Of a stretch of 35,425 nucleotides of DNA, positions 8,837 through 15,848 are shown one piece after another. The first letter of the stretch is position 1. Every line of letters starts with the position of its first letter. The DNA is taken from the NCBI GenBank assembly GCA_035536315.1, contig DATLOJ010000061.1, forward strand, positions 1 to 35,425, read 5' to 3'. Both the position numbers and the translations under genes were made by a program. Below the pieces are notes generated by a model. That model searched no databases, was not told where the DNA came from, and was given only the letters and a program-made list of their open reading frames with translations. The stretch is from DATLOJ01 sp035536315 (GTDB lineage Bacteria; Actinomycetota; CADDZG01; JAHWKV01).

Positions 8837-10478
8837 AGCGAGGCTCTTCCTTGGGCCATCGGCCGAGCCGATAGCGCAATCCCAGGTCTACGAAACAAAC
8901 CGCACCCACTTGACTGGGTTCTATCGCGCTTTGGGCGGCGGCGTCATACCAGAACATTCCGGCATCCCCGATCATCGTGTGCTTCCCACCCTCGAAGCCG
9001 ACGCGCGCTTGGTAGTAGGGAGCAAGGCCCGCTCCTGGGTTCGGGAAGCGGGTCTTTTGAAGCGCGGCGGCAAAGGTTTCCGGAGTGAGATTCGGTCCCG
9101 CCATCTGGATTCCCGAGGCCAAGAGCAACAGGGATGCATACCGGGCAGACAGGTGGTAATAAGAACCCTCGCCCGGGTTGTATGAGGAGTTGACTTCCTT
9201 GAGGGCCCAGTACCACGGCATGTCTTCGCGCAGAAGATGTTTGTTGCCGAAGGTCAGGCCGATTATCGAGCGCGACTGATCCGGTGGAGAAGTCCTGTGG
9301 CAGTTGTCGACGTCATTGTTTATGTACGTCGATAGGAGCCACTCCGGGAAATATCCCTGCCCGGAGGATGCAGGCATCATGTGGTCCCTCACGTCGTTGC
9401 ACTGGCAGAGGCAGATGATTGAGGTAACCCCCTCGCCACTCATCTGGATCATCAGGTTCCCTGCGTTGCGTCCCGTGTCCGCGCTGGGGTTGTCCTCGAG
9501 CTTTACCTTCAGCGTCACGCCACACCGGTCGAGTCCGTCCTCGAGAGGTGAGATATCCGGTGTGTTTCCATCGGTTGTTCGCTGATAAATGAGACCGAAA
9601 ACCCTTTCGGTCTCGAGCTGCTCTTTGGCCCCCGCAAACCTGGGCGGCTTCTTGGCCAGACCGTTGCAGACGAACTCCGCGTAATTGCGAAGCATCGTGT
9701 CCATGCCCGGCAGCACCGCCCACTGGTAGGGCGCGAACTCCTTCAGTCGCTCCTCGGTCAACTGACCGCCGGCTCCGTGGGCAACGCTCAAAATCTTCCG
9801 GCGTGCGAGCTCGTCGTAGTAATGGTGTTCCTGCCCCCACCGCAGACCCGTCGACAGAGAGGCGAAGGCGCCTATCTCCTGATCGACCTGCTGTGCGTCG
9901 GCATGCTCTTGCTCAATGTTTGGGTGGGACGAGATATTTCCCCTCGGCGTGTACTCCTTTAGGACAATCTTTCTTCCGTAGAGCTCGTACCGCTTGTTGA
10001 CGTGGTTCGCCAAATCGCGAATTGCCCCCAGGTCCTCGAAAAACACGAAGGGAAGCGCCACGATGATCTCGTTGGCGGTGACCCCCCTTGACGTCTCTCC
10101 CCCGTTTTCTCCCGACCAGTACGGCACGCAAGGTGGCGACTGGGGGTCCTCGGTCTGACGCGGGGGATCCCCGACGCACCTGCGCACACGAGGAACATCG
10201 ATCGCTTCCTCTTCCTCGGTGGCGAATGCAGGGTTCTCTCCCCCCTCACCCCTGGGGTCACCCGGTCCCCCGGCTTCTCCGAACGACTGCTCGTTGGGGG
10301 CCTCGCGGATTTGCTCCTGCGCTTGCGGAGCAAACTCCGCAATCGTCGGAGGAGGCGGCTCCCTCTTTGAGATCGTGAAAGCCGCAATCAGAACTACGAT
10401 TGCCACGGCGAGGGCCGTGTTCACATATGCGGCACTTCTGGGACTCTTTTTAGCAGCGATTCGATTTGCTTGAGCCAC
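8814..10478 (-). CDS. Membrane-anchored type I solute-binding protein (branched-chain amino-acid ABC type)
   Basis: A 554 aa protein with a short basic N-terminus, a single transmembrane segment (about residues 16-36), a Pro/Glu/Gly-rich linker (about 41-95) and a large extracytoplasmic domain resembling type I periplasmic binding proteins of the LivJ/amide-binding class. No lipobox cysteine is seen, so anchoring appears to be by an uncleaved helix. The domain contains many Cys, including CLCQC near the middle, which could form disulfides outside the cell. No permease or ATPase gene is adjacent, so it is an orphan sensor or binding protein. The GTG start is preceded by GGGGGG at suitable spacing. 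The ligand is unknown; similar anchored binding proteins may serve as sensors rather than transport components. Confidence 0.72.
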   Translation of the reverse strand: MAQANRIAAKKSPRSAAYVNTALAVAIVVLIAAFTISKREPPPPTIAEFAPQAQEQIREAPNEQSFGEAGGPGDPRGEGGENPAFATEEEEAIDVPRVRRCVGDPPRQTEDPQSPPCVPYWSGENGGETSRGVTANEIIVALPFVFFEDLGAIRDLANHVNKRYELYGRKIVLKEYTPRGNISSHPNIEQEHADAQQVDQEIGAFASLSTGLRWGQEHHYYDELARRKILSVAHGAGGQLTEERLKEFAPYQWAVLPGMDTMLRNYAEFVCNGLAKKPPRFAGAKEQLETERVFGLIYQRTTDGNTPDISPLEDGLDRCGVTLKVKLEDNPSADTGRNAGNLMIQMSGEGVTSIICLCQCNDVRDHMMPASSGQGYFPEWLLSTYINNDVDNCHRTSPPDQSRSIIGLTFGNKHLLREDMPWYWALKEVNSSYNPGEGSYYHLSARYASLLLLASGIQMAGPNLTPETFAAALQKTRFPNPGAGLAPYYQARVGFEGGKHTMIGDAGMFWYDAAAQSAIEPSQVGAVCFVDLGLRYRLGRWPKEEPRFRQGPCY

Positions 10479-10512
10479 TCATAACCCCCCAAAGCGCGCC
10501 GGCGGAGCGGCT

Positions 10513-10519
10513 TAGTATA
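10513..10519. promoter_or_regulatory. Candidate overlapping divergent -10 boxes
   Basis: Between the divergent genes starting at 10478 (minus) and 10530 (plus), the segment reads TAGTAT on plus (10513-10518) and TATACT on minus (complement of 10514-10519). The minus box would give a leader of about 28 bases carrying a GGGGGG ribosome-binding site. The plus box would start transcription close to the ATG, but then the AGGAG at 10519-10523 would lie outside the mRNA. These two readings cannot both hold for the plus gene. Confidence 0.3.
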
Positions 10520-10529
10520 GGAGCCTCCG

Positions 10530-11588
10530 ATGCCTTTCAGATCGATCGCCGCGTCCCCGTGGCCCGAGGCAGACCTGGCATTCCGGCAAGATCCGCGGTG
10601 GCTCGGGTCCGACGGCATTGGGTCGGTCACCATAGGTGACGCAAACATATGGCTCTTCGGCGACACGTTCGTCGGTGGGCCGAACCCGACAGACCGAACC
10701 GGCGCCTCAATGATTTCGAATTCGGTCGCGGTGCAACATGGCGCTGCCCTCGCCCACGATTCGCTCGAATTCCATTGGAGGAACGGCCCTGCCGCGGTTT
10801 TCGAAAGGCCGGGCGAACCCGGGTGGCTTTGGCCGGGGGGAACTCTGTTCACGGACAACACCCTTTACGTGTTCTGCATGAAGGTCGTGACCACCCGGCC
10901 CGAGCTTTCAATGCTCGAGGCCTGGGAGGCAGAGGGCTCACTCGGATTCTTCGAGGTCGTCGGCACTTCCATTGCAGTCGTCGCGGATCCCCAGCAGCCG
11001 CCATCCTCCTGGGATCCGGATTACTTCGACTTGAGGGCCCCGGACGGCTACTTCGTCGGCTCCGCCAACGTTTACGACAAAGGCTTGGTGTATTCATTCG
11101 GATGGAGGGGTTTGCCCACGCGTCGTGAGGCAATCCTGGCCCGGTGGTCTTTGGCGGAGTCATTTTCCGGCAAAGTCGAGTGGTTCGAGGGATCCGGGTG
11201 GACCTCAGATCCCCTTGACGCGGCTTCACTTTTCGAAGGAGTCGCCACCGAGTACACGATTCATCGAGCAGTTGATTTCGCCGGCCTTCTGGATGACGCC
11301 GGCCCCGCCATGAGTTTCGTTCATCTTCAAGCGGGACCAATCGGAACAAATCGACTCGAGCTGCGGGCGGCCCCCGAGCTTTGGGGGCCGTGGACCGAGC
11401 CACTCGCGGTCGATAACCCAGCCGCGCCCACCGCGCCGGGCACATTTGCCTATACGGCCCGCGCTCACCCCCAGGTCAGGACCAACGGGGTGGCCGTTTC
11501 CTTTTGCACTATCGGCTCAGGGGCGCAGCAAACGATCGAAAGCGAGGAGCTTTACTACCCCCGCTTCTTGAGGCTGTCTACAATTTGA
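10530..11588 (+). CDS. Predicted beta-propeller protein (DUF4185/DUF5005-like)
   Basis: A 352 aa protein with no signal peptide. Its N-terminal segment SVTIGDANIWLFGDTFVGG and repeated Trp/Gly/Asp-rich strand pairs resemble five-bladed-propeller proteins related to glycoside hydrolase clans (DUF4185/DUF5005 type), for which a biochemical activity is generally not established. The later motif FAYTARAHPQV, close to the C-terminus, also recurs in such propellers as I recall them. AGGAG six bases before the ATG supports the start. The gene is divergent from the anchored binding protein and its last 34 bases overlap the convergent membrane protein gene at 11555. Function remains unassigned; a carbohydrate-related role is only a guess from the fold. 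Confidence 0.7.
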   Translation: MPFRSIAASPWPEADLAFRQDPRWLGSDGIGSVTIGDANIWLFGDTFVGGPNPTDRTGASMISNSVAVQHGAALAHDSLEFHWRNGPAAVFERPGEPGWLWPGGTLFTDNTLYVFCMKVVTTRPELSMLEAWEAEGSLGFFEVVGTSIAVVADPQQPPSSWDPDYFDLRAPDGYFVGSANVYDKGLVYSFGWRGLPTRREAILARWSLAESFSGKVEWFEGSGWTSDPLDAASLFEGVATEYTIHRAVDFAGLLDDAGPAMSFVHLQAGPIGTNRLELRAAPELWGPWTEPLAVDNPAAPTAPGTFAYTARAHPQVRTNGVAVSFCTIGSGAQQTIESEELYYPRFLRLSTI

Positions 11589-12031
11589 GCAGCATTCCGC
11601 CCTTTGCGCGCTGCAAATGCATCCCCTGCGGCAGCACCTACACCGGGCAGCAAAACGAGAATCGGCATCACAAAGCCCGGGGCTACAGCCGCGATCCCGG
11701 CGGCTGCTATTAGCCCTGCAGCAGAGAGCACCATGGAGATGGCTGTTGACGGGTTCGCGATTCCGCTGCGAACGAGTCTCTGTGCGGCCCACAACCCGGC
11801 TCGAATCCCGCCAACACCTCCCACGACCACGAAGGTGAACATGATCGGTACCAGCGCAGCGTAGGCTCCCGAGTCGGCGTTTATCGCCGAGGTGACCAGG
11901 CCGCCAATCACCGCTCCCAGGGTCAGGCCGGCCATAACCATGGCCGACACGATCAGCGTGATCACCATGAACCTGCCGCGGTCTCGTTCGCTCAAACTTG
12001 CAGGAGCCCCGTTGGCCGTTGGATCAGACAA
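11555..12031 (-). CDS. Hypothetical multi-pass membrane protein downstream of uvrB
   Basis: A 158 aa protein with a polar N-terminus (about 21 residues), hydrophobic segments near 22-46, 56-78 and 92-132 (three or four helices), and a basic C-terminal end (KGRNAAQIVDSLKKRG). I do not recognise a family. The start is TTG at 12031, which overlaps the uvrB stop by 8 bases in the string TTGTCTGA, implying translational coupling; the next in-frame ATG is residue 22 and would cut off the polar leader. The 3' end overlaps the convergent propeller gene by 34 bases. Its position as the last gene of the HAD-uvrB unit does not reveal its job. Confidence 0.7.
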   Translation of the reverse strand: MSDPTANGAPASLSERDRGRFMVITLIVSAMVMAGLTLGAVIGGLVTSAINADSGAYAALVPIMFTFVVVGGVGGIRAGLWAAQRLVRSGIANPSTAISMVLSAAGLIAAAGIAAVAPGFVMPILVLLPGVGAAAGDAFAARKGRNAAQIVDSLKKRG

Positions 12032-14030
12032 GCGCTTTCAACTCTCTCTTTAAGTCGTTGATCTCGTCCCTTAGGCGAGCGGCGTACTCGAACCTCAGGT
12101 CTTTCGCAGCTTCGTGCATCTCCTCCTCCAACGACTGCACAAGCCTGCCGAGCTCATCCTTCGGAAGAGAAAGAAACTCTCGCTCGCGTTCCCTGCGCTT
12201 GCGGCTCTTTCCCTTGGGCATGGGGGCCGTATCCGATGCAGCGGTCAGCAGAATGTCGGAGATGTTCTTGCGGATCGTCTGGGGGTCGATGCCGTGCTGG
12301 AAGTTGTAGGCGATCTGAATCTCACGTCTTCGTGTCGCCTCAGATATTGCGCGGCGCATGGACTCGGTTACCTGGTCCGCGTACATGATCACTTGCCCGT
12401 CTACGTTTCGAGCCGCCCTACCCATCGTTTGAATCAGAGAAGTCTCCGAGCGGAGGAACCCTTCCTTGTCCGCATCGAGTATCGCGACCAGTGAGACCTC
12501 CGGAAGGTCCAGCCCTTCTCGCAGGAGGTTGATTCCCACCAGCACGTCGAACTCACCCAATCGCAAGTCTCTGAGGATTTCGATCCGCTGGATCGTGTCG
12601 ATGTCGGAGTGCAGATATCTCACCCTGACTCCCGACTCGAGTAAGTAATCGGTGAGGTCCTCGGACATCTTCTTTGTGAGAGTGGTCACGAGAACGCGCT
12701 GCTCCTTCTCGACTCGCATCTGGATCTCGGCCATCAGGTCGTCGATCTGACCCTTGGTCGGCTTGACAATGACTTCGGGATCGACAAGGCCGGTGGGGCG
12801 AACGATCTGCTCGACCACTTTCTTCGAGACCTTCAGCTCGTAAGGGCTCGGCGTTGCAGACATGAAAACCATGTCCCCGACTTTGTCGATGAACTCGTCG
12901 AACCTGAGTGGTCTGTTATCGATTGCCGACGGAAGCCGAAAGCCGTGCTCAACCAGTACCTCTTTGCGGCTCCGGTCGCCTTCGTACATCGCGTGGAGTT
13001 GAGGAACCGTAACGTGAGACTCATCGAGGATTACGAGAAAATCCTCGGGGAAGTAGTCGAGGAGGGTGTTGGGAGGACTCCCGGGCACCCTTCCGTCGAT
13101 GTGGCGTGAGTAGTTTTCGATGCCGTTGCAAAAGCCGACCTGCTCCATCATCTCGATGTCGTACTCGGTCCGCATTCGCAGTCGCTGAGCTTCCAACAGT
13201 TTGTTTTGAGATTCGAGCTCGCCGAGGCGATCCTCGAGCTCTTGCTTGATTCCGACAAGAGCCCTTTGCATACGCAGGTTCGATGCCACGTAGTGCGACG
13301 CGGGAAAGATCGTGATGGTCTCGACCGGGCCGAGAAACTCGCCGGTCAGTGGGTCCAGGCGTACCAGGCGTTCGATCGTGTCGCCGAAGAGCTCCACACG
13401 AAGGGCCGTCTCCTCGTACGCGGGGAAGATGTCAATCGTGTCGCCCCTTACCCGGAACTTGCCGCGGGTGAAGCTCACCTCATTTCGCTCGTAGGCGATG
13501 TCGACGAGCCTTCGCAAAATCTTCTCCTGCGATTGTTCCTCTCCTTCGCTCAGGCGAAGCAATTGCGTCTCGTACTCCTCCGGCGACCCAAGACCGTAGA
13601 TACACGAGACACTGGCGACGATGATCACGTCACGCCGCGACAACAGAGCTGCAGTGGCAGAGTGGCGGAGCCTGTCGATCTCGTCGTTGATCGACGAGTC
13701 CTTTTCGATGTAGGTGTCGCTCGATGCTATGTAAGCCTCCGGCTGGTAGTAGTCGTAATACGAGACGAAGTACTCGACTGCGTTGTTAGGAAAGAACTCC
13801 CGGAACTCGTTCGTCAGCTGCGCAGCCAGGCTTTTGTTGGGAGCTATCACGAGGGTGGGCCTGCGGACCTTCTCGACGACACTTGCCATCGTGAAGCTCT
13901 TTCCGGACCCGGTTATGCCCAGAAGAGTCTGCCTGTCGAGGCCTTGCCTCAGTCCTTCTGCAAGCGACTCGATTGCTTCGGGCTGGTCACCGCTGGCAGC
14001 AAAGTCCGAAACAAGTTTGAAGTCAGACAT
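12024..14030 (-). CDS. uvrB: UvrABC system subunit B
   Basis: Helicase-like damage verification subunit of nucleotide excision repair, 668 aa from the chosen start. Walker A GITGSGKS is at residues 38-45, the damage-probing beta-hairpin with YYDYYQPEAYI at 91-101, the DESH Walker B in LVILDESHVTVPQL in the centre, helicase motif GRAARN later, and a C-terminal UVR domain (LEEEMHEAAKDLRFEYAA) that contacts UvrC. The ATG at 14030 is preferred to the in-frame ATG at 14045, because GGAGG lies 8 bases before 14030 and the start then overlaps the HAD gene stop by 8 bases (ATGTCTGA). The following membrane protein starts in an equivalent 8-base overlap, so the three genes form one coupled unit. Confidence 0.97.
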   Translation of the reverse strand: MSDFKLVSDFAASGDQPEAIESLAEGLRQGLDRQTLLGITGSGKSFTMASVVEKVRRPTLVIAPNKSLAAQLTNEFREFFPNNAVEYFVSYYDYYQPEAYIASSDTYIEKDSSINDEIDRLRHSATAALLSRRDVIIVASVSCIYGLGSPEEYETQLLRLSEGEEQSQEKILRRLVDIAYERNEVSFTRGKFRVRGDTIDIFPAYEETALRVELFGDTIERLVRLDPLTGEFLGPVETITIFPASHYVASNLRMQRALVGIKQELEDRLGELESQNKLLEAQRLRMRTEYDIEMMEQVGFCNGIENYSRHIDGRVPGSPPNTLLDYFPEDFLVILDESHVTVPQLHAMYEGDRSRKEVLVEHGFRLPSAIDNRPLRFDEFIDKVGDMVFMSATPSPYELKVSKKVVEQIVRPTGLVDPEVIVKPTKGQIDDLMAEIQMRVEKEQRVLVTTLTKKMSEDLTDYLLESGVRVRYLHSDIDTIQRIEILRDLRLGEFDVLVGINLLREGLDLPEVSLVAILDADKEGFLRSETSLIQTMGRAARNVDGQVIMYADQVTESMRRAISEATRRREIQIAYNFQHGIDPQTIRKNISDILLTAASDTAPMPKGKSRKRREREREFLSLPKDELGRLVQSLEEEMHEAAKDLRFEYAARLRDEINDLKRELKALV

Positions 14031-14754
14031 TGCCGGCGCCTCCATGCGAGCCCGAGAGGATTGGGAGAAGCTCGTCCAGCCTCGTGATCCGAATTCCGGA
14101 AAAGTCCGGGTGCCTACCCTTTCTGTCGATGAGTACTCCCGTCATGCCAACTGCTTCGGCCCCCTGGGCATCGATGCGCGGGTGGTCGCCCACATACATC
14201 GAGTCTTCAGCTGCCATCCCCGAACGTTCCAGAGCGATGTTGAAAATTCTCGGATCGGGCTTCTCGATGCCTTCCTTGCCGGAGATCACCATCATGTCGA
14301 ACAGGTGGGCGACCTCCATCTCGATCAGCATCCCCTCGAGCCAGTCCTCGAAGTTGGAGATGAGTCCCAGCATCAAGCCCATCTCTCTCACCCGGGTGAG
14401 GGCCGGGATCGAGTCCGGAAACAAACGGTAGGACTCGTACCGAGTGAACCGGTCGTACAGAGCCTCCGCCAGAGCTTTGTCGGGGTCGGCTATCTCGAGA
14501 TGATCGAAGACAACTGCATAGACCGTGCCCCAGAATCGCTGCGAGACCTCCCTGGAGGTGGACCACGCGGTCTCCCCGAGCTTGTCGAGGACCTCGATGT
14601 AGTTCGGGGCTACCAGCGACAGCGCTCCCTCAACTTCCTGGGGGCTGATCGTGTGGCCCTGCTCGGCAGCCACCTCGGCGAATATCTCGTGGAACGAGGG
14701 GTGCGGAGAAAGAAGAGTCTCCCCCGCATCAAAAAAGACAGCCTTGTACTTCAT
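14023..14754 (-). CDS. HAD-superfamily hydrolase, subfamily IA
   Basis: A 243 aa haloacid-dehalogenase-fold hydrolase, probably a small-molecule phosphatase. Motif I is FFDAGETL with nucleophile Asp9; the usual second Asp of phosphatases is replaced by Gly11 in this DxGxT variant, which is common in subfamily IA. Motif II Ser is in LISNFED, motif III Lys in IEKPDPR, and motif IV is VGDHPRIDAQGA. A helical cap lies between residues about 18 and 100. AAGGAG nine bases before the ATG supports the start. It lies directly upstream of uvrB and overlaps it, so both are probably cotranscribed; a repair-linked role such as clearing nucleotide by-products is speculative. Confidence 0.88.
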   Translation of the reverse strand: MKYKAVFFDAGETLLSPHPSFHEIFAEVAAEQGHTISPQEVEGALSLVAPNYIEVLDKLGETAWSTSREVSQRFWGTVYAVVFDHLEIADPDKALAEALYDRFTRYESYRLFPDSIPALTRVREMGLMLGLISNFEDWLEGMLIEMEVAHLFDMMVISGKEGIEKPDPRIFNIALERSGMAAEDSMYVGDHPRIDAQGAEAVGMTGVLIDRKGRHPDFSGIRITRLDELLPILSGSHGGAGNV

Positions 14755-14783
14755 TGTGCTTGCTCCTTCAGGTGACGTTGGCG

Positions 14784-14812
14784 ATGTTAGGGCGGATGCA
14801 GGGTTTCGTCAG
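14784..14812 (-). promoter_or_regulatory. Candidate promoter of the HAD-uvrB unit
   Basis: On the minus strand CTGACG (complement of 14807-14812) and TAACAT (complement of 14784-14789) are separated by 17 bases. Transcription would start near 14777, leaving a short leader with the AAGGAG site before the ATG at 14754. The -35 hexamer overlaps the terminal repeat of the palindromic element at 14809-14910. Both hexamers are imperfect, so confidence is limited. Confidence 0.35.
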
Positions 14813-14910
14813 GCAAGGCCGCAGGGAGTCCGCATACCTGCGTATGCGGGCGACTGAGAACGCAGCATGGCGGAAGCCTGCGCCGCAATAACCCGGCGGA
14901 CGTTGCCTGA
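14809..14910. repeat. Nested palindromic intergenic element, possible structured RNA
   Basis: A 102-base segment with 8-base perfect terminal inverted repeats TCAGGCAA (14809-14816) and TTGCCTGA (14903-14910), an inner CCGC/GCGG pair (14819-14822 with 14896-14899), a strong hairpin CCGCATAC-CTGC-GTATGCGG (14830-14849, extended by AGT/ACT), and a second stem CGCAG/CTGCG (14861-14865 with 14878-14882). Together they give a cloverleaf-like fold on either strand. From memory, its minus-strand string CTGCGTT...GTATGC...GCCTTGC resembles palindromic intergenic repeats found in many bacterial phyla; that is recollection, not a search result. Only one copy is present here. It separates the HAD-uvrB unit from coaE. 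Confidence 0.6.
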
Positions 14911-15006
14911 AGGTGCAACCGTATCTGGGAACGGTGACATTTCATTCCGCCACCGTGTGTGTCTGCCCCCCACGTTGGGTAACAAATATTTGTGATCCTC
15001 ATTTTG
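14911..15006. other. Intergenic stretch with alternative stems and an AT palindrome
   Basis: This gap holds no gene I can support apart from a possible upstream GTG start (14992) for the next ORF. The segment ACGGTG (14931-14936) can pair either upstream with ACCGT (14918-14922) or downstream with CACCGT (14951-14956), two mutually exclusive stems. A perfect 12-base palindrome ACAAAT/ATTTGT at 14982-14993 sits just before the small ORF and could be a regulator site or an AT-rich promoter element. None of this matches a riboswitch consensus I know. Confidence 0.35.
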
Positions 15007-15195
15007 ATGTTGCTGCCGGCGGGTTGGTTCGTTCTCCTGTTTCTTCTGGGCTGGCTCGAAGAGCGCACCCTGGCTCCCGATGAGCGAGCCGCCACAATCA
15101 ACTCATTCCTGATGAACGACGAGCCCGAAAAGATAGAGCAGGAGGTGGCAGCTCTTCTGTCCCGGGCGGCGCCAAGAGCGCCACACTCCGCCTAG
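15007..15195 (+). CDS. Small hypothetical single-pass membrane protein
   Basis: A 62-residue ORF from ATG 15007 (67 residues if GTG 14992 is used). The N-terminus is one hydrophobic helix (LLPAGWFVLLFLLGW) followed by a charged cytoplasmic-type segment with EEVAALL-like heptads and a Glu/Asp/Arg-rich composition. No clear ribosome-binding site is visible for either start. It is convergent with coaE with 7 bases between the stops. The ordered hydrophobic/charged layout favours a real small protein, but I cannot name a family and its size leaves chance ORF possible. Confidence 0.45.
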   Translation: MLLPAGWFVLLFLLGWLEERTLAPDERAATINSFLMNDEPEKIEQEVAALLSRAAPRAPHSA

Positions 15196-15202
15196 TGGCC
15201 CA

Positions 15203-15826
15203 CTAGCGGCCATCCGATTTCGCCGCGCCGGTCAGCTCATTCCAGAGAAGGTCGACTGAATCCTCGAGATCCTCGAGGCTGCCTCGGTTATCGATGATGT
15301 AGTCGGCTACTGCCAGCTTTTTTTCGATGGGGGCCTGGGCTGCGATTCGCAGGGCGGCATCCTGACTCGTCATGCCCCGGTCCCTGGCGAGACGGTCCAA
15401 CTGAACGTCGGGATCCGCTGCGACGACAACCAGCGCATCGAGCCCAAGAGCCCTTCCCCTGTCCGGGAGGGTCTCGACCAGCAGAGCCGCGTCGACGACG
15501 ACCATTTCGTGAGTGCCGGCCAGGACCTCTATTTGATCGACTATCTGCGCGTAGATCAAAGGGTGCGTGATGGCCTGAAGGCCTAGCCTCGCCTCGTCGT
15601 CGCTGAAAACTCTTGCACCGAGCTTCCGCCTGTCTATCTCGCCGTTATCCGCAAGGATCTCCGGGCCGAAGCGTGCAACGATCGCGTCGAACCCCTCGCC
15701 GCCGGGGCGGCGCACCTCTTCGGCGATCACGTCCGCGTCGATTACCGCTGCACCCCGCTCTCGGAGCAAGCGCGCAACCGTCGACTTGCCCGAGGCGATG
15801 CCTCCGGTCAATCCGATGAGAACCAA
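15203..15826 (-). CDS. coaE: Dephospho-CoA kinase
   Basis: Catalyses the last step of coenzyme A synthesis, ATP-dependent phosphorylation of the 3' hydroxyl of dephospho-CoA. The 207 aa protein has the P-loop GGIASGKS at residues 8-15, the conserved DAD near residue 30 (VIDADVIAEEV), the HP motif in the CoA domain (AITHPLIYAQI) and a lid Arg region (LDRLARDRGMTSQDA). Length is normal for the single-domain enzyme; the second domain fused in mycobacterial CoaE is absent. It starts at TTG, 22 bases after the rpsA stop, with no obvious ribosome-binding site, and is probably cotranscribed with rpsA as in other Actinomycetota. Confidence 0.96.
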   Translation of the reverse strand: MVLIGLTGGIASGKSTVARLLRERGAAVIDADVIAEEVRRPGGEGFDAIVARFGPEILADNGEIDRRKLGARVFSDDEARLGLQAITHPLIYAQIVDQIEVLAGTHEMVVVDAALLVETLPDRGRALGLDALVVVAADPDVQLDRLARDRGMTSQDAALRIAAQAPIEKKLAVADYIIDNRGSLEDLEDSVDLLWNELTGAAKSDGR

Positions 15827-15848
15827 GGTCTGAGGCGGTAGTGCGGCG

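Noticed and set aside
13206..14087. 293-codon ORF antisense to uvrB
   Set aside because: Shadow of uvrB; no domains are recognisable.
14809..14960. Glycine, cobalamin or TPP riboswitch
   Set aside because: Short resemblances (GAAGGTGCAA, ATCTGGG) exist, but the core motifs and stem order of these classes are not present.
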